DNA of 64,000 nt, taken from Flaccisagitta enflata (taxonomy: Eukaryota; Chaetognatha; Sagittoidea; Aphragmophora). The stretch is taken from NCBI GenBank assembly GCA_965153355.1, contig OZ231126.1, positions 496,001 to 560,000 on the forward strand, written 5' to 3'. Under the pieces are notes generated by a model that was given only the letters and a program-made list of their open reading frames with translations, did no database searches and was not told the DNA's origin. The translations under genes and the position numbers were made by a program. Numbering within the stretch: position 1 is the first letter of the stretch; every line of letters begins with the position of its first letter. Of the stretch, positions 34,624 to 45,299 are shown piece by piece.

Positions 34624-35252
34624 TACAGTGAGGCGCATAAATAAGTAGCTACTTTTGTAAAGACTATTTTGCTTATTCTAGAAATGATAGGATAGATTTA
34701 TTGGTGATGATATTAAAGGATTTTAAATTTTCTTTAATTTGAGACCAATCCCAAATTTGTGGCTCTTTTTGTTTAGAAGTGACGTTTGTTTGAATAGAAG
34801 CATATCAAAACCATGTTGGGAAAAAGGGACAAAAAATTAGCTCCTTTTTGACAATCAGAAAACTGAGTTGTTTTCTTTAAGCTGATGTCATATGAAAACG
34901 AATCAAGCCACAAATTTCTGATTGGACTAGATTTGTAGAGTTGTCGAAGCTCTTTAAAATACTCATGGATTTGAATTCTTTATTATGATTTGTTTTTGAT
35001 CTATCAATGCAAAACTAAGTCCCTTTTGTGTTTTGCCCGTAGTTGTTCAGTGATAGATTCTTCTGAATTACTTCTACTCTTTGAACTTGTATAAATTCCT
35101 AGCAAATCAAGATATAAGTCTGGGATTGGGCTAGATTTATAGAACTTTCGAGGATCTTTAAAAATCTCACAGATTTTAAGTGTTTTTAAGTGCCAGAACT
35201 GACAAAATTAGCTTTTGAAGGTACTGGCTACTTATTCATGCGCCTCACTGTA
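34624..35252. mobile_element. Tc1/mariner-like fold-back element
   Basis: TACAGTGAGGCGCATAAATA at left and its complement ATTCATGCGCCTCACTGTA at right, TA at both ends. Partial internal symmetry, no transposase frame. Confidence 0.8.
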
Positions 35253-35329
35253 CTTATGCATCAGCAATATCATGTTTCTCCGTCTTAACTTAGCTTTTAA
35301 CTAACACATCCATTACATCATTTTGCTGT

Positions 35330-35520
35330 ATTTTACCTTTACTAACACATCCACATCCTTGACTAACACATCCATGAGTAACACATCCTTGACTGACACA
35401 TCCACAACATCATTTTGCTGTATTATTCCTTCACTACCTAACACATCCACATCCTTGACTAACACATCCACAACAACAACTTGTTCTATTTTACCTTCAC
35501 TAATACATCCACAACATCTT
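35330..35520. repeat. (AACACATCCA)-based minisatellite
   Basis: Units of CTTGACTAACACATCCACA and CATCATTTTGCTGTATTTTACC in irregular order. Confidence 0.85.
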
Positions 35521-35659
35521 CTTGCATCATTTTGCTCTTGGCAAGTCTTGCCAAGGACTCTGATGTTAAAAGCGGCGAATTTCAGAGGAGAATTCCTTTT
35601 GTTGCTTCTCCCCAAATCAGAGCTTATGTCAGCGTCAGACTCATCTTCGTAGCTTAGAA

Positions 35660-36135
35660 ATTAGGCGAAAGGGGCAGGGGCAGGGTACAAGGCCAATATG
35701 ATTAGTCGCTGAAGGGGCAAGGTACAAGGTCAATATGATTAGTCGCTGACGGGGCAAGGTACAAGGCCAATATGATTAGTCGCTGACGGGGCAGGGTACA
35801 AGGCCAATATGATTAGTCGCCGACAGGGCAGGGGCAGGGTACAAGGCCAATATGATTAGTCGCTGACGGGGCAGGGTACAAGGCCAATATGATTAGTCGC
35901 TGACGGGGCAGGGGCAGGGTACAAGGCCAATATGATAAGTCGCTGACGGGGCAGGGGCAGGGTACAAGGCCAATATGATTAGTCGCTGACAGGGCAGGGG
36001 CAGGTTACAAGGCCAATATGATTAGTCGCCGACGGGGCAGGGGCAGGGTACAAGGCCAATATGATTAGTCGCTGACAGGGCAGGGGCAGGGTACAAGGCC
36101 AATATGATTAGTCGCTGACAGGGCAGGGCAGGGTA
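35660..36135. repeat. Minisatellite, 43-49 bp unit, about ten copies
   Basis: Unit GGGGCAGGGTACAAGGCCAA, TATGATTAGTCGCTGAC; length differs by an extra GGGGCA. Confidence 0.95.
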
Positions 36136-36149
36136 CATGGTGTGAATCA

Positions 36150-36328
36150 GGGCGTGTTTCCAATGACTGCCAAAAACGCGTTTCTTCCCACGAGGGAGTG
36201 AGCCAAGTAAGTGGACGAGTGGGGCGAAGCGGAGTGCTGTGGAGCGAATGAGCAGAGTGAGCGGTGCGAGTGAACGAACATAGCGAGCGACCGAGTGGCC
36301 GTGATTGTCTGTGACTGGTAACGACCCC
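36150..36328 (-). mobile_element. GGGSCGTTTC-type MITE, short copy
   Basis: GGGCGTGTTTCCAATGACTG at left and GACTGGTAACGACCCC at right, interior of GCGAGTGAACGAACATAGCG motifs. Reverse orientation. Confidence 0.65.
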
Positions 36329-36614
36329 TTTGTCGTTTTTTTTTTTCTAGCGGGGAGGGGAGGGGAGGGGCGGCCTTGTGATAGTCTCATCAATCGTCAG
36401 AAGTATGAAGTCATTCCATGAGATAAACCAGGAATTGATGATAGCATAATGCAGTTATTGTGCGCAATTGTGATTAAATGAAAATGACAATTTCTTACTT
36501 GCTGCTGCGAGGCTGTCCTATCACCGCTGCCGACGCGATGGATGCAAAAACTAACACAAACAACCGATTAAAGATGGTTTCAATCTTCATTTCCAAAGAA
36601 TTGTATTTGTTGTG

Positions 36615-36968
36615 TCACTTCTGATCTTTTGTTTCAAAAATTGCGTTGAAACTTTTGGAGATATGTATAGCTTTAAAGTAGGACCGAGTTATTGTTGTTA
36701 TTACTTTGTGGGACCCTGCAGTACTACTAATTGAGAAAAAAAATACATGTGATGCTGAGATATGACATGGCACAAATTGGTGCCGCTGTACGGACAGTAT
36801 CCGTCCGACAAATATCCGTCGAAAACAATCATTCAATGCTACATTCATAGATTGCATTTGCTTAGCAGAATATTGTAAAACATTGTATGCGTAAGTAAAA
36901 TTTGGAAGGCCCATACTGTACAAAAGTTTCAACATAACCTGTTCTGAAGGCTTATTGTGTATGTTCAA
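36615..36968 (-). mobile_element. LINE reverse-transcriptase C-terminal fragment
   Basis: Open minus-strand frame with VMLKLLYSMGLPNFTYAYNV and MNVALNDCFRRIFVG. This matches the thumb/C-terminal pattern of non-LTR retrotransposon reverse transcriptases (LL-x-SY-x-P-x-L-x-YG-x-E, then LD-x-x-x-N-x-C-R-R-I-F). No RT catalytic YxDD segment is in frame, so only a 5'-truncated remnant is left. The sequence TGAGATATGACATGGCACAA within it also occurs, diverged, at about 45048, indicating another copy. Confidence 0.6.
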
Positions 36969-37632
36969 AACCGTATTGGCCGACGACCAAAATTTGATCT
37001 ACGGCTTGAGATAAGACTTGGTGAGGCTTGTACTGATTTTGTTGTAAAAACTAAACGATTTGAGCAAATCAGCTCTACTTGGTGGCAAATGAAAGCTCTT
37101 TTAAACTCTTTATAACGGTCACCGAGTTTCTTATGTTTCTATAATTTCTATGTACACTTTTTTTTATAAGAGACCAGTTTATAAAAGACATGAGCCTGAG
37201 ATTTGCTGAAATTTGAAGAACAAAATAAGAGAATGTCCAGGCTGAGATTCAGCTTTTGCTATTTTTGAAAACAATTTTATTCAAGTTTCTTATCTAAAAA
37301 ATAAATTCAATTCAAATTTTTCAGAAATTTAGGTTGTTTATCTTTAGAAAAAAACTTCTTTTCTAAGTTTGCCTATGAAATCAGGCATTATATTCAAAAA
37401 ATAAAACAATTATCAATAATATAACAATTATCAAGTTTAAGACACAACTGCTAGGTATTTTTATACAATTTAGACATTTATGAACATTGAACAAATTATG
37501 AACACTTTTAGAGAATTCCAGGCTGAAAACAGACGAAAATTTAAGAACACACAGGCTGAGTTCAAAAAAGCTGTCTCTTATATAAAAAAAAGTGTATAGA
37601 AAATATCCAAATGAAGCTGCTGAAATTTCAAC
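36969..37632. other. No gene recognised
   Basis: Very AT-rich with repeated AAATTTAAGAACA-like phrases (37210-37560). Could be decayed LINE or fold-back sequence. Confidence 0.4.
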
Positions 37633-37822
37633 AAGGCCGGATACACAGCTACCCTAGTCGCGTGCGGGTGGGCAGAAGCAGTGATGAGATAGACCAACTA
37701 AGCAGTAGGGCAGGAGCAGTAACCCCAAAACTGCCAGTAAACGCCAAGAAAGCAAAGTGTTATGTACCAAACAACCTACCGACGGACAGAACGGGTTGTA
37801 GAGTCGCATGCACCCGACTAAA
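37633..37822 (-). mobile_element. Hairpin/(GTCS)n element, diverged copy
   Basis: ACAAGGCCGGATACACAGCT start, AGTCGCGTGCGGGTGGGCAG, ACCGACGGACAG core and GTCGCATGCACCCGACT hairpin. Followed by an (AAAATG)n run at 37872-37985. Confidence 0.7.
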
Positions 37823-38221
37823 AACAGAGATCAAAACGAATCATTTTACTCTTTCTGCTGTAAAATCTAAAGGAAAATGAAAATGAAAATGAAAATGAAA
37901 ATGAATCATTTTTTGAAATGAAAATGAAAATGAAAATGAATCCTTTTACTACTTATAATCATTTTACTCTGAAAATGAAAATGAATCATTTTACTCTTTC
38001 TGCTGTAAAATCTAAACGAATTGAGCTACAGAGGTCTGCTTGGAAGCATCAAATCTTTGCAGAGCTTTCTATTGGTCATCAATTTCTCTAGGCTTTATTG
38101 AATAATCTGGCCACAATGTAGGAAAACATGCTGGACTATTAATTTGACCAAAATACTACTTTTTTTGTATGTTTGAGTGTGTGTGGGGGTTGGGGTGTGG
38201 ATGAGGGTTTATTAGAAGTTC

Positions 38222-38693
38222 ATGCTTGACGTAAAGCACAAAGTCTATGTAGCACAGAATCACAAAAGTAATGATTATGAGAGTACATTAACTACATTAA
38301 GCACAGTGAGTAAAAAAAAAGAAACATTTACCAACCATATTGATTCCCTCTCTCTAATAGTAAAAGCATGAGCAGTTAATCTCACAGTCACTCTGTATGC
38401 TGGACAATTGTGGCCGTTTTCAGGTATACAATGTTCCTAGTAAAAGAAATTGTTTGATTTGAAAAGTTTCATGATAAATCAGCAATTATTTTTCTACAAC
38501 AGAACATTTTCAGACCATCACAGCCTGCTTACATAACCAAGTCGTAACATTGTATACCATGTTTCATTTCAAGAAAAGATATTTTTTCACCAACAGCCTG
38601 TATTCCTTCTTTACCAATTCCTCTGTCTTATTTATTCTCATCTGCATTATGATCTCCCTCTATCCAATCAAAATCTAATTCCTCTCTATTATG
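38222..38693 (-). pseudogene. Tandem partial copy of the membrane-protein gene 3' end
   Basis: About 470 bp nearly identical to 38884-39345: 3' flank plus the last ~22 codons (HNREELDFDWIEGD then HNADENK and stop) of the gene at 39275. The copy stops abruptly at its upstream edge where a dispersed 190-bp repeat begins. It carries in-frame replacements but no start, so it is a dead 3' fragment. Confidence 0.75.
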
Positions 38694-38886
38694 GATGTGG
38701 CTACATATTTGATTCTGAAAAGAAGAGACACAAAACTCAAGGCTCATTTTTTACAGTAAGTTGGTCAACCTAACAGTTGAGAACAAGAGGGACGGAACAT
38801 AAGGTGGCATATAGAGTCAGACAGATCAAGAGGGTCAGATTGGTTTGGTTAGGCCAGGTTAGGTTTAGGTTAGGTCAACTGTGCTA
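38694..38886. repeat. Dispersed ~190-bp repeat, copy 1
   Basis: GATGTGGCTACATATTTGAT to GGTTAGGTCAACTGTGCTA, about 95% identical by eye to 42003-42188. It ends in GGTTAGGTTTAGGTTAGG, which looks telomere-like but is too short. Confidence 0.8.
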
Positions 38887-39274
38887 AAGCACAAAGTCTG
38901 TGTAGCACAGAATCACAAAAGTAATAATTATGAGAGCACTACATTAAGCACAGTGAGTAAAAAAAAAGAAACATTTACTAACCATATTGATTCCCTCTCT
39001 CTAATAGTAAAAGCATGAGCAGTTAATCTCACAGTCACTCTGTATGCTGGACAATTGTGGCCGTTTTCAGGTATACAGTTTTCCTAGTAAAAGAAATTGT
39101 TTGATTTGAAAAGTTTCATGATAAATCAGCAATTATTTTTCTACAACAGAACATTTTCAGACCATCACAGCCTGCTTACATAACCAAGTCGTAACATTGT
39201 ATACCATGTTTAGTTTCAAAAAAAGTGATTTCTTCACCAACAGCATGTATTCCTTCTTTACCAATTCCTCTGTC

Positions 39275-40393
39275 TTATTTATTCTCATCGGCATTATGAT
39301 CTCCCTCTTTCCAATCTAAATCTATTTCCTCTCTATTATGAGCTTCATCACTTCCATCAGCTTCCTCATCATCCCCTTCAAAATCTTCATCCTTTCCATC
39401 ATTCCCAAAATATTCATCCTCTCCTTCAAATTCTTCATTTTCTCCACAAAAATCTTCATCATCTTCTTCAATATCTTCTCTTCCATATTTTCCATCTCCT
39501 CCATCAATTTGATCGACAATATCTTCATTTTCCGCGACAAATTCTCCACCAAAATCTTCTTCCCCCTCCCCATTTACTTCTCCTCCACCACCGTTTCTTG
39601 CCTGTCCAATGTGGATACTCCGTTGCCCATCATCAGGATCTGTTTCCAACTCATCATCTCCGCCCCCTCTAACGTGGTCAACTCTTTTGACCTCCACCAC
39701 ACCATCTAGAACCTCATCGATATCCAAGTGAAACCTTGGCGAACAACATGATTTGGCGACCCTTCGAACCATCTCAACCAGCCAGAAGATGAGCGGAGCG
39801 GTAATGCGGGGGACAAATTCTCCAAAGCCAAAAATCAAAACGCCCAAAATAAGGTGTAGTCCCCAACAAGTGATGGTGAAGTAAAACAACTTGGCAGCTT
39901 TGATACCATCGAGCATATTGATGAGAAAAGTAAATGAAAAATGACTTATATACATAATGACCGCGATGAATGGGCAACATGCGAAACTAAGGTGAAGTAA
40001 AGTACGAGTCACGCGCCAACAAAGGCTGGGTTTAAGGGGAATAAACAAAATCAAAATGGACACCAGAAAACTCAGTAGATTGGACCCCCATAAAAACCAA
40101 TCGTAATAGTGCCACCAATCAGAAAAAGTAGTGTCAAATGTTTTGAATGGATCAAAGACGGCGTATCTGAATTGTGTCGTGACCATCGTGACGCCGCTTA
40201 ATAGGAAAAGCGCCAGAGGTGAGAGCGACGCCGCCGCTGGGTAATGGGGGCTCACGAAATGGGGGCTCACGAAATTGTGGCTTCGATGTGCGGCGAAAGA
40301 TTCCATGAGAGAGCGAGCCACCGTCAACGTGGAAGTGACGATAGATACGCTTTGGATGAAACCAATACCGGAATAATTGTCCCGCTCTTGCAG
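39275..40393 (-). CDS. Multi-pass membrane protein, last exon (possibly XK-related)
   Basis: Open minus-strand exon of about 372 codons. It starts LQERDNYSGIGFIQSV after a TTATTCAAG acceptor; a second acceptor seven bases inside, GCTGCAAG, gives a phase-1 start at 40386. SIVTSTLTVARSLMESF is followed by about five hydrophobic helices (near LALFLLSGVTMV, LLSFLVSILILFI, FACCPFIAVIMYI, TCWGLHLILGVLIFGF, APLIFWLVEMV), then a ~150-residue cytoplasmic tail extremely rich in Asp, Glu and Gly that ends DENK. The arrangement of an S-x-L-T-V-A-R-S helix after a lost PQ-LQ-like region, together with the N-terminal exons at 47 kb, resembles XK-related scramblase-family proteins, but the diagnostic central segment is not visible. 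FVSPHFVSPHYP contains a short tandem duplication. Family assignment is tentative; that it is a real gene is fairly sure. Confidence 0.65.
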   Translation of the reverse strand: MQERDNYSGIGFIQSVSIVTSTLTVARSLMESFAAHRSHNFVSPHFVSPHYPAAASLSPLALFLLSGVTMVTTQFRYAVFDPFKTFDTTFSDWWHYYDWFLWGSNLLSFLVSILILFIPLKPSLCWRVTRTLLHLSFACCPFIAVIMYISHFSFTFLINMLDGIKAAKLFYFTITCWGLHLILGVLIFGFGEFVPRITAPLIFWLVEMVRRVAKSCCSPRFHLDIDEVLDGVVEVKRVDHVRGGGDDELETDPDDGQRSIHIGQARNGGGGEVNGEGEEDFGGEFVAENEDIVDQIDGGDGKYGREDIEEDDEDFCGENEEFEGEDEYFGNDGKDEDFEGDDEEADGSDEAHNREEIDLDWKEGDHNADENK

Positions 40394-40983
40394 CTTGAAT
40401 AAGAATGGAAAACACCCGGGGGGTGATAAAGAATGGAAATTGTTACTTGCTTACAATGATGGTAATGATGGCAATGATGGCAATGATTTATCTAGGATAA
40501 GCAAAAAGTCCAAAAACTGCGATAGACGCTGTAAAAGATAGAGCTATTCGAGGCACTCAGGAGTGAAGGCTTTTCAAATCTTTCTTGGGATTTTTTTTCT
40601 ATTCTTTCGCCACGATAAGACTTATAGCTTCCAAAAGAAATATAGAATAGAAAAATCGGTGACATAAATGAAGCCTTTCGAATTTGCAAGCAGGCAACGC
40701 AAATTGCATTTGTCCAGTTCAACGCGTTTGGAAGTAATTTAAAAAAGAGTGAAATCATGTCATCAGAAGATTTTGTAAAATTGGCAAAAGTGAAGCTGCA
40801 GTATTTCAGTTAATGTTGAATAGCTTTCAAAAGCATAGAGCTAGAGGGATGCGGTTTGCGTCAATCTCTTGCAAATTTGAAGGGCTATAATTGTCTTATC
40901 AATTTTTTGATGATTGGTTGATTCTAACCTGAGATATGCATGCATACTTACCGAAAGATTTTTTACCGCCGTTATGGTAGATT
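40394..40983. other. Intron of the membrane-protein gene, no exon proven
   Basis: A (GGCAATGAT)n run at 40455-40485 lies beside the last exon. A minus-strand open frame at 40492-40758 is not repetitive but has no family similarity or matching phase that I can see; a missing exon could hide here. Confidence 0.4.
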
Positions 40984-41206
40984 TTTAGTCGCGTGCTACG
41001 CGACTCTACACCCCGCTTTGTCGGTCGGTCCGTCCGTCGGTCCGTCCGTCGGTCCGTCCGTCGGTCCGTCCGTCCGTCACACTTTATTTTTTTTCTGTTT
41101 TTGCTGTTTTTGGCCTCACTGCTCCTGCCCAAATGATGGAATGACCTCAATTATGGCCCCTGCCCACCCGCACGCGACTGGGGTAGCCGTGTATCCGGCC
41201 TTGTTT
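40984..41206 (+). mobile_element. Hairpin/(GTCS)n element, longest core
   Basis: Hairpin start AGTCGCGTGCTACGCGACT, then a core of four GGTCCGTCCGTC 12-mers, ACTGCTCCTGCCCAAATGAT, CACCCGCACGCGACTGGGG and GTGTATCCGGCCTTGTT. The clearest family reference copy in the window. Confidence 0.9.
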
Positions 41207-41689
41207 TTCAAAACCCAATTTGTTTGTCTAATACAGACAAAATCGGTTGAAAGTTCTTCTTTTTTCAGAACTAGATTTTCATCTCTAGAGGCTTAAATAA
41301 AGTTTTTATTTGTGGATTTTCGCAGGTATAATTCCCTGTAAAGCGATTGCACGATTGTTTAAATCACCACAACAGTTAGCAAAAAATGACCAAAGTTATC
41401 TGACAGCCAATGGCAATGATTGAAAATGTGCGAAATAACGGTAGAAGGTTGGAGCAAAAATTTCATGGCTCTCTATGGCCAAAAACCATCGGCAGCGAAC
41501 CTCTGATAATAACAAAGAAAATGAGTTTTTTTTATTTTAAGAAGTTCTCTTCAATTTCTTTGTTAACTTTTAAGTTTCCCTGCTGATGGTTTAAGGTCAC
41601 GTGGGGTCACAAATTTTGTTTTCTGGACATCTTCCGCATATTGCAACATGCCATTGCCAGCGCTCTGTGATTGGAAAACTTAGGTTTTT

Positions 41690-41893
41690 TGTCGCCGGCA
41701 CGCGCCTCTACATTCTGCTTTGTCTGTCTATCCGTCCGTTGGTTGGTCAGTTGGTCTGTCTGTCAGTCCGTCACACTTTTTTTAAAGTCATTTAAAGTCA
41801 TTTTTGAGTATACTAAGTCATTCTGAGTCATCCTAAGTCATTCTAAGTCAATCTTCAAGTCTCGCACGCGACGTTTAGGTGTTGGCCTTGTTT
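41690..41893 (+). mobile_element. Hairpin/(GTCS)n element, diverged copy with internal (AAGTCATTCT)n
   Basis: GTCGCCGGCACGCGCCTCTA start, GTCCGTTGGTTGGTCAGTTG core; the middle is replaced by a TAAGTCATTCTGAGTCATCC repeat (41788-41852); ends CGCACGCGACGTTTAGGTG, TTGGCCTTGTT. Confidence 0.7.
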
Positions 41894-42002
41894 TCTTACT
41901 AAGCGTAATCACCACTCACTGTGAGATTTGTGCGAATTTGAACGCTGCACCACTGAGTAACAAGTTGAGGCAGGGATTCCAGAGCAATTTCGCCCATTTT
42001 CA

Positions 42003-42188
42003 AGGATGTGGCCACATATTTGATTCTGAAAAGAAGAGACACAAAACTCAAGACTCATTTTTTACAGTAAGTTGGTCAACCTACCGGTTGAGAACAAGAG
42101 GGACGGAACAAAAGGTAGCATATAGAGTCAGACAGATCAAGAGGGTCAGATTGGTTTGGTTAGGTTTAGGTTAGGTCAACTGTGCTAT
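42003..42188. repeat. Dispersed ~190-bp repeat, copy 2
   Basis: Same unit as 38694-38886, same orientation. Confidence 0.8.
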
Positions 42189-42598
42189 ACACCTTCTCTC
42201 CTTTTTGTTCTTTACCTGAAGATGACAAAAATGAATTTAACAATTGCTTTACACGTATTTGTGAAATTTTAGCTTTTTTTCCCGGAGTATGCAATTAGTT
42301 CTCCTTGGAGTCTTCTTGCAGCACTCCATCTGACCCCTATGGAGTTCTAACGGCTGACTGCCTCGCGGTTACATCTGTCACTGCATTTTTGCACCGCCCC
42401 CGGGAAACTAAGGGCACCTTCTACAAAATTAACAACAACTGACTCAAAAGTTAAAGGCTATGGAGAATCAACTTACTACTTACCAACTGACAAACCAGCT
42501 CATGGTCTGTTAACATGATTCTTTTGTAAGTTGCTAAGAATTCTGTACTTTAGAAATTAAAAGAAAATGATGAAAGAAAAAAGAACAATAAGAGACCT

Positions 42599-42844
42599 AT
42601 GTTTAGAAGAAATTCACATCCGGACTTACAATCAAAGACTGACAATCAAGTTACGGACCCCATGACAGCTGGAAAAGAAGACATTCTTGCACAATGCCAA
42701 AAGGCATTTACTGTGACGCAGGGGATTTGCCCAGGAGGGCCTTTGGGGCACGCCAAGACGCCCAAGGAAGAAGGAATGGCCACACTTTCAAATTTGATGT
42801 CATCGGCACCAAACGGTTTTGAAATGTTACGGACTTTACTATAA
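42599..42844 (+). CDS. Unidentified 81-codon open frame
   Basis: ATG-initiated, non-repetitive frame: MFRRNSHPDLQSKTD, then DPMTAGKEDILAQCQKAF, GICPGGPLGHAKTPKEEG, SSAPNGFEMLRTLL and stop at the edge of a (TATAAC)n tract. The composition is protein-like, but it lies antisense in an intron of the membrane-protein gene and no family is recognised. It may be an old transposon remnant. Confidence 0.2.
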   Translation: MFRRNSHPDLQSKTDNQVTDPMTAGKEDILAQCQKAFTVTQGICPGGPLGHAKTPKEEGMATLSNLMSSAPNGFEMLRTLL

Positions 42845-43502
42845 CTATAACTATAACTATAACTATAAAGAGTTCTTAATTTGCAACTTGTTCAAAGATG
42901 TCATCTCCAGTTGGGCGGAGAATGAGAAATGCGGCAAATATATAAAGAATGACTATAACTATAACTATAACTATAACTATAACTATAACTATAGACAGTT
43001 CTTACTTGCAACTTGTTCAAAGATGTCATCTCCAGTTGGGCGAAGAATTAGAAATGCGGCAAATATGTAAAGAATGACTATAATTATAACTATAACTATA
43101 ACTTTAACTAAAACTTTAAACAGTTCTTACTTTGCAACTTGTTCAAAGATGTCATCTCTAGTTGGGGGAAGAATGAGAAATGCGGCAAATATGTAAAGAA
43201 TGACTGTAACTATAACTATAACTATAACTATAACTTTAACTAAAACTATAAACAGCTCTTACTTTGCAACTTGTTCAAAGATGTTGTCTCCAGTTGGGCG
43301 AAGAATGAGGAATGCGCCAAATATGTAAAGCATGACTGTAACTGTAACTATAACTATAACTTTGACTATAACCAGTTCTTACTTTGCAACTTGTTCAAAG
43401 ATATCATCTCCAGTTAGGCGAAGAATGTGAAATGCGCCAAATATATAAAGCATGACTATAAATGTAACTATAACTATAACTATGACTATAACCAGTTCTT
43501 AC
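42845..43502 (-). repeat. Five tandem copies of the 3' half of exon 3 with its donor, separated by (TATAAC)n
   Basis: Units of ~120-130 bp. On the minus strand each reads LYIFAAFLILRPTGDD then IFEQVA followed by a GTAAGA-type donor, then a (TTATAG)n tract. The copy at about 42990 gives GCAA/GTAAGA, others GCAAA/GTAAGA, and the outermost (about 42870) has lost the GT. The complete exon is at 43503-43656. Confidence 0.8.
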
Positions 43503-43656
43503 TTTGCAACTTGTTCAAAGATGTTGTCTCCAGTTGGGCGAAGAATGATATATGCGGCAAATATGTAAAGAACAACTGGGGCCATAAGCAAAGGCGCTGT
43601 GATCAAAGCGATGAATCTTAGCCCCAGAGGCAATGGGGCGAGATGGGTATGTCCAA
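43503..43656 (-). CDS. Membrane protein exon 3 (central helices)
   Basis: After a CCCTACTTCAG acceptor the minus strand reads, in phase 1, GHTHLAPLPLGLRFIALIT, APLLMAPVVLYIFAAYIIL and RPTGDNIFEQVA, ending at GCAAA/GTAAGA (phase 2). It contains one long or two short hydrophobic helices. The phase-1 entry fits exon 2 exactly. The phase-2 exit does not fit either acceptor of the last exon (phase 0 or 1), so either a further small exon is missing or the phase-1 donor of the tandem copy near 42990 is used. Family remains uncertain. Confidence 0.6.
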
Positions 43657-43687
43657 CTGAAGTAGGGAATAGTAAAGCCATATCCAT

Positions 43688-43985
43688 CAGGGTGGGGGTT
43701 GGGAGGTCATAGGTTCCATTAGCTTATGTAATTCTACAAATTACCTCCGTTTATTATAATAAAAAGATTTACCAAGTCTCATGACATTCTGACAAGTCCC
43801 TGATTTTTTAAGGGCAAAAAGGTTTACAAAAATTTGTTCCCATTGAATCCTATGATGATTGAAGGGGGGTGGCGGCCCTATCAGGAACATGTCAAAAGGT
43901 CATGAAACATTTATCATAATAAATGGAGGTAGTTTGTAGAATAACATAGGTTTCTGAGACCTAAGACTTCGTCACCCCCACCCTG
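43688..43985. mobile_element. hAT-type MITE/fold-back immediately upstream of exon 3
   Basis: Ends CAGGGTGGGGGTTGGG and CACCCCCACCCTG; flanking octamers ATATCCAT and ACATCCAT (7 of 8). Inverted arms extend through most of the 298 bp (AATTACCTCCGTTTATTATA against TATCATAATAAATGGAGGTA). Confidence 0.8.
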
Positions 43986-44027
43986 ACATCCATAATCAAG
44001 ATTCTTAAAATCAATACTTTTTGGGCA

Positions 44028-44450
44028 GCAGCCCCAGAGGGGAAGAAGTCTTGTAGAACACAGGGGGACTTTTGTTTGTCCGTTCGTCATTCCGTCCGTC
44101 CATTAGTCCCCCCCAGGCTCTCTTAGGCCTAAAATTTTCCCTCTCAGGCCTGAAATCTACCCTCTTGGGCCTGAAATCTGCCCTCTCAGGCCTTGAATCT
44201 GCCCTCTCAGGTCTGAGATCTGCCCTTTCAAGCCAGAAATCTGTCCTTTCAGGCTTTGTCCCTGCTATCACAGATTCAAGGCCTGAGAGGGCAGATTTCA
44301 GGCCTGAAAGGATGGATTTCAGGCCTAAGAGGGCAGATTTCAGGCCTGAGAGGGCCTGGGGGGGATGGGTGGATGGAACAAAGAACGGACGAACGAAAGT
44401 CCCCCTGTGCTCTACAGGACTTCATCCCCTTTGGAGCAGCTGCTCTGCTT
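44028..44450. mobile_element. GC-capped fold-back element
   Basis: GGGCAGCAGCCCCAGAGGGG, TGTAGAACACAGGGGGACTT, about six ~27-bp units of CTCAGGCCTGAAATCTGCC, then the same units inverted, then GTCCCCCTGTGCTCTACAGG. A palindrome of minisatellites. Confidence 0.75.
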
Positions 44451-44734
44451 CCTCTCACTCCAATTCACAATCATGCAAAGCTGGGCAAGGGGTGTCGCTG
44501 ACCACATATTGCCATTGGGCGACCTGTTGGGTTGTCGCTGGGTCTTGTAGAACATAGGGGTGAATTTCCGTGCATCTGTACATTCTTCCATTCTTCCTTC
44601 CGTACTGCTCCCAAGGCCCCATGAGCCTTCTCAGGCCCTAACCTAGTTCTTACACACCTGAAATCAACCTTTCCAGGCCTGAATTTGGAACTGTAATCTA
44701 AGTAGGTTGTACTTGAAGTTGTGGGAGGGAGCGG

Positions 44735-45065
44735 GGCAGCAGCCCCAAAGTGGTCGATGACCTATGCTTTCACACATATGGGGTAATTCCACCTTCACCT
44801 CCTTCTAGCAATTTGGTTTTGGTCCTTAAGGTGAAAATTTGGGTTTCTAGGTTGGGATATTGGTATCTAGGCTGGGATTTTGGCCTCTGGGCTATGATTT
44901 GGGCCTCTAGGCTGGGATTTGGGACTCAAGACTGGGTGTTAAGCCTCAAGGCTGGGAGTTAAACCTCGAGGCTGGAATTTGGGCCTGGGGGCTGGGATTT
45001 GGGCCTGGAGGCTGAGGTTTTGGCCTCTAGGCAGAGATTTGGGCCTGAGATATGACGTGGCCCAA
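44735..45065. mobile_element. GC-capped fold-back element, one cap only
   Basis: GGGCAGCAGCCCCAAAG, TGACCTATGCTTTCACACAT, then ~20-bp units of AGGCTGGGATTTGGGCCT. The right cap is replaced by LINE-related TGAGATATGACGTGGCCCAA. Confidence 0.6.
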
Positions 45066-45299
45066 ATTGGGGCCGCTGTATGGCCCTTAGCGCGGACAGT
45101 TATAGCAGCCATAGTGTTATTACTTTTTCTTTTCATTACCTTATAAAGAAGAAATAACAACAACGTTACAAGGGGAAGTTTTATCAGACTTATAGCGGGT
45201 GTTGTTCTGTTGCCGCTAGCAGGCCCTTTAATAAACTGGATAAGCGCGAATTCTGCCACTCCCCCTCCTCTCTTCCTCTTTGTCTTTCCTTCTTTCCTT

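Noticed and set aside
38845-38880. Telomere-like GGTTAGGTTTAGGTTAGG
   Set aside because: Too short and irregular, and part of a dispersed 190-bp repeat present again at 42.16 kb.
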